NCBI RefSeq assembly: GCF_039555335.1 | Contig: NC_092637.1 | Span: 40,698,526-40,762,525, forward strand | Direction: 5' to 3' | Source of the DNA: Amphiura filiformis | Lineage: Eukaryota > Echinodermata > Ophiuroidea > Amphilepidida > Amphiuridae | Length of the DNA stretch: 64,000 bases | In this document: piece after piece, positions 30,161 to 41,883 of the stretch | Position numbering within the stretch: position 1 is the stretch's first letter | How the letters are laid out: every line of letters begins with the position of its first letter | Notes under the pieces: generated by a model | Database searches by the model: none | The model's input: only the letters and a program-made list of their open reading frames with translations | Told to the model about the DNA's origin: nothing | Program-made: the position numbers and the translations under genes

Positions 30161-30425
30161 CCATATCAAAACAATGCACTTGTCGGCTGCTACATGTGTC
30201 TCATTTCACATAATAGCTTGGAATAAATACCAGATTCATCTCAAGAGGTCACTTCATATTATCCCAAGCAAGTCACATGGTTTAGGAATACAGAGAACAT
30301 TCCTAAACCATTATGTGGCTTGGGGATGATTGGAAGTGACCTCCACTTGAGATGAGTCTGGTATTTATTCCTAGCTATGTGAAATGAGACACATGTAGCA
30401 GCAGACAAGTGCATCGTTTTGATAT
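30161..30425. repeat. 265-bp hairpin with about 125-bp arms and tiny loop
   Basis: The left arm, 30161 to about 30285, and right arm, about 30300-30425, are reverse complements with scattered differences. Examples are CTACATGTGTCTCATTTCAC against GTGAAATGAGACACATGTAG, and GGTTTAGGAAT against ATTCCTAAACC at the turn. The loop is about 10 bases. No open frame exists. Confidence 0.85.
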
Positions 30426-30606
30426 GGATGTACACAATTATTGTATTCTGTCATCGCCCAAGTTTGAATTCCAAACAATAAGCTTATAAAAATCTAAAAA
30501 CATTCCAATATAAGTAGGTGGCCCATAGGTATGCAGTCGTTCTAATTGAATCCATTTCTATGGCGCATCTTTTACAGGCCTATAGAGTAGTGAGTCATTA
30601 AAAAAA

Positions 30607-30999
30607 TGTGACGTGTCATGTCAAAAGCAGACACTTTTGGGCAGGATCGTGAATGGAGAAATAGCCAAAAATCTGCCAGGGGCGATTTTTTTCACAATTT
30701 GGGTTTGTTGCGAATTTGTGATATAATGTTAAAAATATTGTCTGATAGTTTCAGACTGGAATATAACTTTTTGAGACATTTTTTCAAAGATAATTCCTAC
30801 ACTCAACATTGTCAATAATATAATAATATAAAAGGCTGATATCTCAATTTCCAACTTTATAATACCATAACTTCAATATCTTCGCTTAGGAATGTCCGAT
30901 TTCATTGGAAAAAACGGCGTTTTGGAGCAAAATATCTCTATATTTTAATAAAATTGATAACCTGCCCAAAAGTGTCTGCTTTTGACATGACACGTCACA
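30607..30999. mobile_element. 393-bp element with perfect 39-bp terminal inverted repeats
   Basis: The left end TGTGACGTGTCATGTCAAAA (continuing to GGGCAGG at 30645) and right end from 30961 (CCTGCCCAAAAGTGTCTGCT ...) to 30999 show no mismatch over 39 bases. The inside is A+T-rich and non-coding. Confidence 0.9.
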
Positions 31000-31075
31000 A
31001 ATATATATATTTTTTCGACTGACCAACCCACCCACCCCAAAAATCCCACTGGAGGGCAAGCAAACACATTTTTTT

Positions 31076-31480
31076 TGGCCTAATGGTCGATGCACTTGAG
31101 GATCGGGTTCAATTCCCCAGTGTCATAAGTGAGCATGGTTGCCGATCCATGACCATTAGCAGGGACAGGCGATTTGCGCGGAAAAAATAGCAAATTGCGC
31201 GGAACTCTTTTTTCAGTGCAAATCATGTATCCCAGCCCATAGGAAAAAAATAGCCAATTGCGCGGAAAAAAAGTTCTGCGCAAATCACCTGTCCCTGACC
31301 ATTAGTACTGACCGTCCTCACAGGTTTTCCCTGGGTTCTGCAGTTTTCCTCCTGCATTCTAAAATTAAACCGTCCTATAATTGCTCTTCCATCTTATGGT
31401 TCTTGTGTTATAGATTTAAATTCACTGCAGATGCACTTAGTTATAAATCCCTATATATATTTATACAAGTTGAAATTTCA
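31076..31480 (+). mobile_element. SINE-like sequence interrupted by a small hAT-like element
   Basis: The B-box-like ATCGGGTTCAATTCCCC lies near 31101. After the 138-bp insertion the body resumes with CACAGGTTTTCCCTGGGTTC and GCAGTTTTCCTCCTGCATTC, as in the SINE at 9378-9777. Its 3' end is near TTATAAATCC. Confidence 0.6.
31160..31297. mobile_element. 138-bp hAT-like MITE with 8-bp target duplication
   Basis: The ends CAGGGACAGGCGATTTGCGC and GCGCAAATCACCTGTCCCTG are complementary with one mismatch. ACCATTAG flanks both sides (31152-31159 and 31298-31305). Its ends resemble the 954-bp element in DCLRE1A intron 3 (CAGGGAC...), suggesting one family. Confidence 0.88.
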
Positions 31481-32299
31481 AAATTGCTTAAATCTTGTTG
31501 AACAATTTATTCTTCTGGTCATAAGGATTCATAAAAAAGTATAGTTTGACCTATCTGTGATAGGTCAAATGTAATATTTTGGATTCTACAGGGATCGATA
31601 TTGTAAAAATGCTCAAATTTGCATTAAAATTATCTCATTTTTGTTACTTCTAAAAACCATCCAAATTAAGAATAGTTTGCAATATCTTGGGTATTTTTTT
31701 ACTTAGATCACAGGTTGAAAGAGATCAATCCCCATTGGACTTAATTATTGACCTTGACCTATTTTACGATGTTACTGTGTAACAAAAAAATTTAGCTGGT
31801 ATAAACTATTCTTTATTTGATTTGTTTTTACAATTTGAGACAATTTTCAGATATTCTGAGTTCATCATTCCTAAACTACGCTTCTGCCCACAGGTCCATT
31901 TTTGACACTTTTGGTATACTTAAGGCCCATTCAGTGATTTGCTCATGCGGACGATCGTAAAAATCATCGAAATTTTTGGTACCTTAGTCTTTCTCATAGA
32001 TGTGCTAACATAGCCTGCTAGTGGTTCAGCCGAAAGCTGTGTATTTAAGATAAAATAAGACATTTACATGTAATTTATATACTGTCAAATAAAATGTGCT
32101 ACATGTATTTGAATGGGGCTTCAACTTTGTCAATACTGTTGTTTTCTTTGTTTTTTGCCACATTTTTTTTATTTCAAAAATACCAAATGACAATTTGAAT
32201 GACTTATCCTTCACCTTAAAGCATTTTATAAAAAAATTTTTACACTTGCGCTTGGATCACTGAATGGGTCTTTAACTTTTTGCAGTGCTATGTCATTGA

Positions 32300-34108
32300 A
32301 GAGGCTACCCTGCCTAAAGAAAATTTAAATAAATAAATAAACTAATTAAGATTGGTCTAGGTTGACAAGAAAACACAGTTTCTAGCTTATTTGTTGTATT
32401 AATGTTTTTGCAATTTGAGAGAAAATGGGCCAAAAACATGCAATCGAATAGTTTAACTTTTTAATCTTAGAAATTTAGAGAGTAAATAACATGCCAAATC
32501 GTGATTGTAGACATACTGAAAAGAAGGATAATGTATAAATACCAACTCGATGTGGGGGAAACAAATTATTGTTGATTCAATAAGTGTTCTATTATTATTA
32601 ATACATTTACACTATATTTTTTGTTACATAAGATTTATATCCTGTTTATAATATAACTTTGTGCTAATTAAAGTTTCACTATGATATAATGATATGAAAT
32701 TCCAAATCTTGTGTACAATCGTGTTATCATTACTGGAGTTATGCCATCACAGTGTCAACACACAGTGCCAAAAGTTTGTCGCTATTAGCCAATCAGGTTT
32801 GTGTTGCTCCCCAATTCCAGGTTAAGGGAGTACCCCACTAAATAATCATCTCATTGAAATACACCTGAATGGGTATATATATTTTTTTGTTTTTTAATTA
32901 AATCCCCTCACCATTTTTTTAGGTCGAAGGAAAAATACCTAAGGCACCACAAGTCTTGTATCGGGGTGTGTGCCCGTTAGTCAGTGTACACGCAGTGTGT
33001 AGGTATCACAGGGAAACCTCGGTTAACACATTTGTTGTGTTAGTCAGTCAAAATGGCCTAAACCGGCAATACAAATTTACATTGAAATTAAAAAGAAGCT
33101 TTTTAAGAAGGAAACCTTCATAAATATGTTGTCTATACTTCACTTGACCCAAATATATGATTTTTTTTGGTGATGAGAGACTCGCACATGGAATTTCAGA
33201 GAGATTTTGATAGCAGTTCCATTAAAAAAGGTGCTATCGTCATGAGACTTAAGATCTAGAAACACCCCGTAATGCTGTTTTGGGGAATTTTGCTAGGAGA
33301 ATCTTTTTGATGAAAGTCAATCTTTGACAAGATGTAACTTTGCTACGGAAAGTGCTATGACAAAAGGTTTTCAGTGTTGGCTTTCTTTACTCAAGGGCTT
33401 TAATTTGATATATAAAATGATGCAGTTTGATGGCAAATTTGAATTCACCTGGCATACCTACAGTGTGTATCCATCAGCAATAATATGTACGGCTTTTGGT
33501 TAAAATTTTGTCTCATATGAACAGTTCAAATATAGCCAGAGCTACACTATGGGGTCATTCGTGTATTAGGGGTGTTATATACAGAGGTCTCATGAACAGT
33601 TCAATCAAACTTATCCCATAGCTGCATTTAATATGTTGGTTACTGAGGTCAGGGGTCATTTGAGATCAACTTGTAAAATAAGCTAAAAATGAAAAAAAAA
33701 ATCTCGCTTCTTTGAACGACGTATCTGGGCCTGCCGTCCCTATTTCTTTTTAACTTGTAGGTACAGCGCCACAGCCATGCAGGGGAACCTCCCGGTCACT
33801 GCTGTAATCGGTAGATCCCCTCCACCTTCCGTGTATTATGTTACTGATGAGTTGAGCCAAGTGGCATAGCCAAGGGGACAACCCCCTCCCCGTGTGAGAA
33901 GTCCTGCCCATCCTATGGGATGCTTGCCGCCCTGATATTTTTTAAAAAACTTTAAAAAGTTTTTTATACCTTTTAGCCCATTATTGTTTGCCCCATTTTT
34001 TGCGATGACAGCCTTTGCACTGTATGCTTACAATATCGCCTTCCAGAATTTGCTGAAAAGGGTAGTCATGTTGGGGTAGAGACAAATCCGATTCCCGGTC
34101 CCCGCATT
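32300..34108. other. Intergenic, non-coding
   Basis: (TAAA)n near 32328 looks like a retroelement tail. A block at about 32704-32808 (AATCTTGTGTACAATCG ... GTCGCTATTAGCCAATCA) recurs in diverged form at about 34745-34822. No gene was recognised. Confidence 0.4.
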
Positions 34109-34499
34109 CAGTGGCGTAACATTCAGTGGGCGCCAAATTGACCTATCAGCATGAGCGTATTTTTTTTTTTTGGGGGGCTTTGGGGCGCAGCCGCCAGCCC
34201 CCAGGGTCAAAGCAGGGGGCCAAATCGAAGGGCGGAAAGAATAAGGCGGCAAAAAGAGGGGAGGCGGAGGAAGAAGGCGACAAAAAGAATTGGTAAAGAA
34301 AAAAGGCGGAAAATGTTAAAAATTGTACTATACATCAAAATGTGTTGCTTTTGGGGTGGTAGCGCCTATAAATACTTTTTTTTTTTTTTTTTGCTCTTCA
34401 CTTTTTCAAACGAACGTAAAAAAATTGGGGCAACCTTGTCGGGCTGTTGAGGAAGGGGCGGCAAAATTGGATTTTCTTCAGCCCCCCGGTACGCCACTG
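34109..34499. repeat. CAGTGGCGTAAC-type element
   Basis: CAGTGGCGTAACATTCAGTG opens and GGTACGCCACTG closes the copy. The interior is GGCGG-rich. No matching 8-bp flank was found, so one end may be rearranged. Frames of up to about 170 codons across it are low-complexity artefacts. Confidence 0.6.
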
Positions 34500-35224
34500 A
34501 TCAGCATCGATTTTGCGCCCCTCCAAGCGATGAAAGTCAAAAATCAATTGAAAGAACATTTTAAGACAATCAATATGCCAACACCTGAATTTTGATAGGC
34601 CTATTATAGACAAATCACTAAATGTGCCTTTAACACCCCCTCCACACACACACACACCCCCACCACATATTGGAACACAATATCTGTGCACACACTGTGA
34701 CACACATAAACAAACAAAAAAACACCAGTTGTTTCGATTTCCAAATCTTGTATCATTACTGGAGTTACTCCACCAAAGTGCCAACACACGGTGCCGAGAG
34801 TTCGTCGCTATTAGCCAATAAGAAGCTTCAGACTTTCTGAATAGATCTTGGGGGGGGGGGGGGGTTCGGGCCCTGGCAGTGCTAAGGCAAGGCCGGGGGG
34901 GCAAGGCTAATAGTTTTTATTTTTTAATTATGAAAAAACAAAACAAAAACAAAACTATTCAATCTCTTCATGGAACGCAGGCATCTCCAAATATCACACG
35001 CAAAGGCTTCAATGTGCTCAAAACAAAATTATTCATTTCATCCTGAATAAGGATTTTCGGTATCACATCAGTCACTCTGACTTTCAAAATCTTGGCATTT
35101 TAAATATAAATAACAGAGCCGCAGCTCCGTTTAAATCATGTTTTTAATATTTTTTACAATACTTGTCCTGACTACATGAATGAGAATTTTACTAGACTAT
35201 CAAGTGTGCATCATTACAGCACAA

Positions 35225-36239
35225 CCCAGCAAACATTATACAATCGGCCCGATACTGGCTCTATAAAAGCTGCTATAAAGGACCAAGAATGGCAGCCTGT
35301 ATTGGTCCGACACGGTCGTGCACACGGGCATTCGACTGGCCCAATAGATATTGCCAGCACTGGGCCAAAATGGGTTGAAATTGGCCCAGTAGAGGTCCAA
35401 TTTATTCAATACTGTACTGGGCCAATATAATATTGCCAATATATTCCCATTATGCAACCGTAAGCAAACGGTAATGGTCCAATTTTGGTCCTTTTTATTT
35501 TATTTCATTTTGTTCCACGTCTAGCTGTGGAATATTCTTCTATTCATGCCTCGATTATCCGGTTGGTTCAGGCATTATTGGTCAGTTTCACCTGTTGAAC
35601 CAGATCTCCTTCTTTATAAAGGAGACCTATACAGGTTACTTGCACTCAGCACAATTGAATTTGTGTTAACTGATGTGCAAAGTTTTAAATGTCGATAACA
35701 AACCAAGCTCACAAAACATTGATAAATGAAATATATATTCTATGGTGTCATCAGATAAAAATTATGCCTTGCTCACGTAGATTTTTTACAAGGCAGTAAA
35801 TGAAATATTCGGAACAAGCGCAAACTCACTGCCTCTTCTTTATAATAATAATAACATGTGGCCCTTCAAAATGAAGATGATACACTGATCAAATATTGTA
35901 TTTTGATAGTAGAAAATGTCAGGGTTTCAAAACCACGCCCACATTAATGCAACATTGGGCCAATACAGGGCCGGCACTCGGGGGCCTACAAGCCCGGCCT
36001 ACAAGTGTCTGCCGCAACTGGACCAGTATGTATGTGCCGGCTTGATGCCATATTCGGGTAGTCTTCAATTGGCCCAATAATGGACCAAGTACGGCACAGC
36101 TTATCCTGGTAAGAAAACGGCGGCCAAACATTGACCAGTATCGGATTTGTACTGGCGTTATACCGTCAGCCGTGTCCGGTATTGCCAGAAGTAGACCGGT
36201 TTTAGCCATTACTGGGCCAATATTATAATGTTTGCTGGG
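35225..36239. mobile_element. 1,015-bp element with CCCAGCAAACATTATA termini
   Basis: CCCAGCAAACATTATA opens at 35225 and TATAATGTTTGCTGGG closes at 36239, a perfect 16-bp inverted repeat. Sub-terminal segments rich in GGCCCAATA / TATTGGGCC recur inside both ends. No transposase frame was seen. A shorter relative is at 15249-15818. Confidence 0.8.
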
Positions 36240-37734
36240 AAGGGGAAGGGACTTTAATTTTCAAGTTCCACGGATCAAGTCCCCGGATCAAGTCTTTTAG
36301 TTCTGGTTCTTTTTATGTAAAATAATTTGTATGTAATTTATAATATGTATTTTACCTGTATTAAAGTGCAATATAATGTTTGTAATGTGTATCCATTTTA
36401 ACATGCTGAATAAAATCAAATCAAGCAACCCCCACACAAAACCAGCTTAGGCCTACCAGGAATTAGGCGAATGGATCTCGAGAACCAACAAAAATAAATT
36501 TACACCAGATATAGGCCTAGGCCTAAATGGTAAAAAAATTGTTTCACAAATCCCAAAACATTAAGTTGTTGAAAACTTCACGATTTAAAAGAAAAAGTTG
36601 TCTCCGAGTCACTGATTTATAGGTAAAAATTGTCTCATCATATCCCTGTAAAAAATGCGGGAAAAAATGCTTCATCAATGTTTACCTATATCATGCTTGG
36701 ATGCAGAAATAGTCCATCTTGCACAAAATGTTAAAATGTTCAATTTCAATTTGTACACTCCCATGATTTTAACCAATGTCAAGGCCCTTTGTGATTAAGA
36801 GAAAGTTCGATAACATGTGCACATGAAGTTCAACGCCCAGGCGGTTGCCGCCAGTGCTGTTCATCATTTTTAAATTTTACATGAAAATAATTGCACCTTA
36901 GCCAAACATTAAACAATAGTTCAAGCCATCAACAGATTTGTCATCCAAGTATGATCCAATTAACAATTACAAGAATCACTGAAAAGGGTATGTTTTAGTT
37001 TTCATTATTATATTTTAATTCTCGTGAACTTTTTGGGCTGTAAAAATGAAAACAACAACCTCTTTAACTAACAGTTAAAATATCACTATTGTTGTGTGTA
37101 ATTACATATCCTAGCTATACAGTAAAATTATGGATAGAGACTTGTCAGATCAAAACAGTGATGACGTAATCGTTGGCCTTGGGATTCCCAGGGATCACCG
37201 CCTATGTACGGGATCACGTTCCCATTGCACGAATTTTCAAAGCAAAAAAATCATATTATTGCATCATTATTATTCTTCTAAATAAATACTCAGATTTGTT
37301 GATACATGTCTTTTAACATCTTCAGAGATTTTATGATTTTTGTGGAAACTGAAGTATTTTTATAGAATATTTAAAAATTTTCATGAAAATTTCGCAGTGC
37401 AATGTTTGCGTCCTGTTTCCGTGGAAAACCATAGCATTACCAATCATGTGATGAGCTCGGGGAAAAACCTGTTAAAGCAAGATCTAGGGTTTTACAAGAA
37501 TAAACGTAAACTTACATAAACAAACTGGCCAAAATTGTCTATTTTGATCAAAAACACCCATATTTGATCTAAATACATATTGATATTAATATTTTCTTTA
37601 TATTTAAGTAGACTTTTATCATCTTTATGGGTTATAAATTGTGTTTTGAAACACATAAAGTAATTATTATGAAATAATTCTCCTAACATCAATTCATTAA
37701 CATTCATGAAGAGGTGTGTCCATTAGACCGCGCC
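36240..37734. other. Intergenic stretch without recognised gene
   Basis: No repeat boundary or exon could be supported. A near-CRE sequence, TGACGTAA, is at about 37153. Composition is A+T-rich until about 37730. Confidence 0.4.
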
Positions 37735-38069
37735 TTCGTCAAATTACGCACTGTGATTGGTCAATCGAGTCATCAGCGTATTGGTCACATCCTTGAGATG
37801 TCGATTTGACAGATCCAAAACAAAAACCAGCGAAAGGAGATTTCTCAGACACGACTTCGGCAGAAAATACTATATTTTGCATTATTTACGCTGTGCTATT
37901 GGTGTTAAAAAGCAACAAAGCCGTTGAGAAACATTTCAGGATTCTTCTAAAGGTCGAATTTTGTCGTGACAATGGGTACTTAAAGCGTTTGCTGCGTGGA
38001 ACGTTCTGGAAGTTCGTCGGAATTTTGCGCCAACTCAGAACCCGTTCGGACCTGTCACAGGAAAAAAAG
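37735..38069 (+). promoter_or_regulatory. Putative CREBRF promoter and first non-coding exon
   Basis: This segment has two inverted CCAAT boxes close together (GTGATTGGTCAA at about 37751, GTATTGGTCAC at about 37778), then sequence visibly richer in CG dinucleotides than its surroundings. It ends in a good donor, AAAAAAAG|GTAAGC, at 38069. The open frame over it lacks a usable ATG. It could be the 5'UTR exon of the downstream gene with a 15.3-kb first intron. Transcript evidence is lacking. Confidence 0.4.
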
Positions 38070-38526
38070 GTAAGCCAATGGCAGTTTTTAGAGCCATCAA
38101 AACAAACTCTATGTGCATCGTAAAGTGTCATGTTTTATGTTCAATACCTTCATTGAATTCTATTGTATCACCAGGTATACCATGGACGTTATTTTAGCCT
38201 GAATTGAACCCAATACACGGTGGAAATATTATCGCGGGATTTCCTGTCACCGCCACCGTACCACACTGCAGTGTTGTTTTGGAATTGCCGAGTCATGCGA
38301 CCTTTATTTAAAGACCTTTTTCTGTGCGGGCAAGTATTGTGCAATAAATCAGCTGATTTTGAATGCATGCAGGCTGATCCAATATTTATGCCAATATCAA
38401 TGTTTGCCAGTTTGCCAACATAAGGAGTATTGCCAGTTGGCACGTATTTTATATTCTGTACTGATGTGAATTGTATTTGTGTATCAATATAAAATTAAAT
38501 ATTTATTTTAAGGGCTCGGATAGCAA

Positions 38527-38655
38527 CGGTTGCATGGAACTAGCTCCGTTCCACCAACCGCAACCCCACTCGAATAGTGCTCGTGTTCACTTCGCTCGCT
38601 ATTCGAGAGGCGCTATGTTTGTGGAACGGGGTTAGTTCAACGTTTGCATAGTAGG
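38527..38655. repeat. Foldback repeat, about 55-bp arms
   Basis: GGAACTAGCTCCGTTCCACC and CTCGAATAG in the left arm match the reverse of CTATTCGAGAGGCGC and GTGGAACGGGGTTAGTTCAA in the right arm. The turn is near CACTTCGCTCGC. Confidence 0.65.
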
Positions 38656-39279
38656 CCTATAATTTTGTGGAACCTGAGTCTGAGAGCACATCAGACACAT
38701 CAAATTCAGAAATTGCATTCGGAATAACAAAGAATATCCTTAAAAACTGATATAATTTTGATTTATCGAAATTCGCGATCGCGATATAAGGCCAAGTAAA
38801 ATATAAAAAAACACGTTTCACGGAAATTGTGAAAAAAAGCAGGAGGGGGCTTTTTATTTTTCATAATTTTTTTATCGCAAAATCGGTGTAAATACCCATT
38901 AGACCCTTTACAATTGATTCTTAGTTTCCTGTTTCCCGCCCGCATCCAAAGTAGAGAATTGCAAAATATTTAATTATTTTATTTATATTTTGGATTTTCT
39001 CTTTTAAATAACTTTAAATGACTCCCATTTGCTACTTACTGACTTTGATCATATCAACTATAATGATGAATAAACAAAGAACATAACTGTACCATAACTT
39101 ATGTATAAAATCAAACATAGTTTTAAAATAATTAAATGCATGTTCCTTGTCAAAACGGGTTGATGTAGGTTGCGACCACTTGTGTTAAAATAAAGAAAAT
39201 AATAGCTAATTAATAATTAAAAGTCGCCTCATCCCTCGTTTTCAATCATGAAACAGGAAACTAAGAATTAATTGTGAAG

Positions 39280-39512
39280 GGCCTTAATGGCTGTGCAATA
39301 ATTATGAGCCCCGGGGTGTAAAATTTCCAAACGGCTCGCCAAAAATCCTTCCCTCTCTGCCCGCCAAAAATTGGTTGCCCCCCCCTCTGGGCCTGCCAAA
39401 AATTCTTTGCCCCCCTCTTGCACGTCTATGCCAAATTTTTGGGATCCCAAATTACAAACCTGGTCTAGATTTTACCCCCGGGCTCGTAATTATTGCACAG
39501 CCATTAATGGGT
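39280..39512 (-). repeat. GGGATCCC / poly-G family, copy 2
   Basis: Blocks AAATTTTTGGGATCCCAAAT, CTGCCAAAAATTCTTTGCCC and TGTGCAATAATTATGAGCCC occur in reverse order relative to copy 1. Copy 3 follows at 39604. Confidence 0.65.
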
Positions 39513-39603
39513 ATTTACACCGATTTTGCGATAAAAAATTATGAAAATAAAAAGCCCCTCCTGCTTTTTTAAGTGCCCTTCGGGAAAAAACAAAACAAAA
39601 CAA

Positions 39604-39984
39604 AACGGCCTGCCAAAAGTCTTTGCCCCCCTCTTGCACGTCTATGCCAAATTTTTGGGATCCCAAATTACAAACCTGGTCTAGATCTAGACCATTTAAG
39701 GTTTATAATTTGGGATCCCAAAAATTTGGCATGTGCAACAGGGGGGGCAATGAATTACGTGTTGCGAGCGCAGCGAGCAGGAGTACATATTTAAGTTTCC
39801 GTACTGTTTTCCTAAGCCTTTTTAGAGCGTTTTATTTAAAAGGTGCCCCATGAATGTGTGCCAATAATTGCTTCCCCCTCGGCTTGACAAAAATTGCTTG
39901 CCCCCCCTTTCGGCTCGCCAAAAATTTCTTGCCCCCCTATTTTGCCCTCCTCCAGGGCTCATAATTATTGCACAGCCCCTTGGC
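39604..39984. repeat. GGGATCCC / poly-G family, copies 3 and 4
   Basis: Two partial copies face each other: TTTGGGATCCCAAAAATTTG near 39712 and GCTCATAATTATTGCACAGC near 39956. CGGCTCGCCAAAAATTTCTT lies between. Confidence 0.6.
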
Positions 39985-40024
39985 ATCTTTTTATTTGTTA
40001 TTCTAAGAGGTAGGTCCCCTCTGA

Positions 40025-40158
40025 CAGTGGCGTAACATGGGTCATATTGGGGGGCACCGGCCATGATTGGGGGGCACAAGCCATTTTTCGGCCATTTTTA
40101 AAAATTTCAGATCGGTTGGGGGCATGTGCCCCTATGCCCCAACGACGCTACGCCACTG
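40025..40158. mobile_element. 134-bp hAT-like MITE with 8-bp target duplication
   Basis: CAGTGGCGTAACATGG opens and GACGCTACGCCACTG closes the element. CCCTCTGA flanks it on both sides (40017-40024 and 40159-40166). The interior repeats TTGGGGGGCACNNGCCAT. Confidence 0.88.
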
Positions 40159-40379
40159 CCCTCTGATGATCATAAAACATTCCAAAATTGTTTCTTGTAT
40201 AATTATTAGCAAGGCTATAAAAAGCATCTCTACTTCCTAGACATATTTTTTGAAAAGTTATAAAGTTCTGAATTTCAAAAAATAAAAATATAATTGAAGA
40301 AACCTCAAAAAATGCCGCGAGGCATACTGTTTTTGCACTGTCAGTGCTTCCGAGCTTCTGTCCGTCCGGATGCTGTATC

Positions 40380-40790
40380 TCGGGCATGGATGGGCGGATT
40401 GACTTCAGATTTTCAGGATAGGTTGGTAATGGTCAAAAACTCTGGATACCAGGGGTCAACTGAGGTCAAATTAGTAATAACTGTGGTATGGGCATTACAC
40501 TTGGTGGGTACAGTCAACATATAGAGCCAAATTTTCAAGGTCATTTCAGGGTCATCATAGGTCATCCACGGATCAGCTGAGGTCAAATTAGTACAAACTG
40601 TCGTATGGGCAGGAAACTTGGTGGGAACAGTCAATATATAGAGCCAAATTTTTGGAAGGTCTTTTTGGGGCCACCAGGGGTCATCTGAGGTCAAATTAGT
40701 AAAAACTGTCGTATGGGCATAAAACTTGATGGGTACAGTCACCATCAGCCAGGTAATCGTGACAGCCGAGTCATCCAGGTGTCATCTGAT
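40380..40790 (+). repeat. About 100-115-bp tandem repeat (GAGGTCAAATTAGTA family), array 1
   Basis: About 3.5 units carry TCANCTGAGGTCAAATTAGT, ACTGTCGTATGGGCA, TTGGTGGGTACAGTCAACAT and AGAGCCAAATTTT. A flanking TCCGTCCGGATGCTGTATCT lies near 40360. The larger array of the family is at 43570-44225. Confidence 0.85.
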
Positions 40791-41084
40791 GTCAAATTCA
40801 GTCTGCCCTTGAGGCTTGAAACTTTGTATCAACTTTTGAGTGCCACATTATCCCACATTGCTCCCTTTGGTGGATGCATCGCGGTCGCCGCTGTGCGTCA
40901 AACACCTAGACATCAGAGAACCGCGGTCCATCTAGTTTTATTTGGCCTAATACTAATTTTATACATATTAAAAATTGATATTTTTGACATCCTCAAAGTA
41001 AACCTTATGAAAAGCTGTCCATCATGAAAATTTTGACCTTCCGTATTGAAGATATATATATATTTTTTTCTGAGTGGCGGGTTG

Positions 41085-41325
41085 TCTCCCGGGGGTTGTC
41101 TAAATAGAGGGTGTGATTCTGCAAAGGGCCCGTTAATCAGAATGCCCACTACTAAGAAAACTTTTGAGAGTAGCAGGTTTTCTGATTAGCGGGTCTTCTG
41201 GATTTTAAATAACAAGCCCGCTATTCAGAATTCTGAATTTAGCGGACCTTCTGGGTGACAGGTTTTCTGAATAGTGGGCCTTCTGAGTAACGGGTGTTCT
41301 GAGTGACGGGTGCCCCCCTGCCCTG
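41085..41325 (+). repeat. Short tandem motif TTCTGAATAGCGGGNN
   Basis: About ten degenerate units alternate TTCTGA(A/G)T(A/T)(A/G)CGGG with CCTTCTGGGT. Non-coding. Confidence 0.65.
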
Positions 41326-41415
41326 TTTCAGGCTACCCCCATATTTGCCACAATTCTTGACATGACAGCACCCAAACCAGAGGTTGCCAGACATACCATA
41401 CGCTAGCTGAGCTTA

Positions 41416-41606
41416 CACTATGGACCACAATGGCCTCATCCCAATGCCATAGTTCAGTAACCTCAATTTAAAAACAATCATAGCTAGCAAAATGTGACCT
41501 CATGTTGTGGAGTATGAGTTTGTGTACCCAAATTTCAATGAATGTGCAACTGTATTGGGGTTTAAAAGAACTGTGCCCTGATAGATGAGCATGTTGTGGA
41601 TCCTAG
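41416..41606 (+). repeat. Dispersed repeat, copy 1
   Basis: CACTATGGACCACAATGGCC through TGATAGATGAGCATGTTGTG matches 63488-63685 in the same orientation over about 190 bp. No TIRs or frame were seen. Confidence 0.75.
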
Positions 41607-41883
41607 CAATATTATGCTATCTCTGTTCGACAATGATTCATGATATAAAATTAACATGTGCATTCCCAAACATGATGATACATGTATATTTGATTGTATG
41701 ATAAGTTGAATTATAATCAGGGAATAGATTGGAGTTCATTGCCTTCAGAATTGCATCATCATTTTACATGTAGATTGATATCACATTAGGGATTAACATG
41801 AATATATTATTGGGGGGGGGGGGGAATACCATAAAGGGGAGGAGATTTAGTTGAACACAATTAGGATGCTTACAATTTTGTTT

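Larger units (their letters stand above)
38789..40320. mobile_element. Composite foldback element with nested insertions
   Basis: It opens AAGGCCAAGTAAAATATAAA and carries AAAATCGGTGTAAATACCCA near 38879, with the reverse of that near 39505. Near 40165-40315 it carries TTCCTAGACATATTTTTTGA and AACCTCAAAAAATG blocks. The intact relative at 51004-51383 has the same blocks in 380 bp. The extra length here comes from inserted GGGATCCCAAAAATTTGGCA copies and the hAT-like element at 40025. Confidence 0.6.

Noticed and set aside
34845..34870. Long G-run as a G-quadruplex control element
   Set aside because: Homopolymer G runs are frequent throughout this window inside decayed repeats; nothing ties this one to a gene.
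34398..34904. 168-codon minus-strand frame
   Set aside because: It crosses a decayed CAGTGGCG element and CA/GT and poly-G runs; no recognisable domain.
37806..38123. 105-codon frame as a small protein
   Set aside because: It has no ATG start and reads through a strong donor at 38069; better explained as an untranslated exon.
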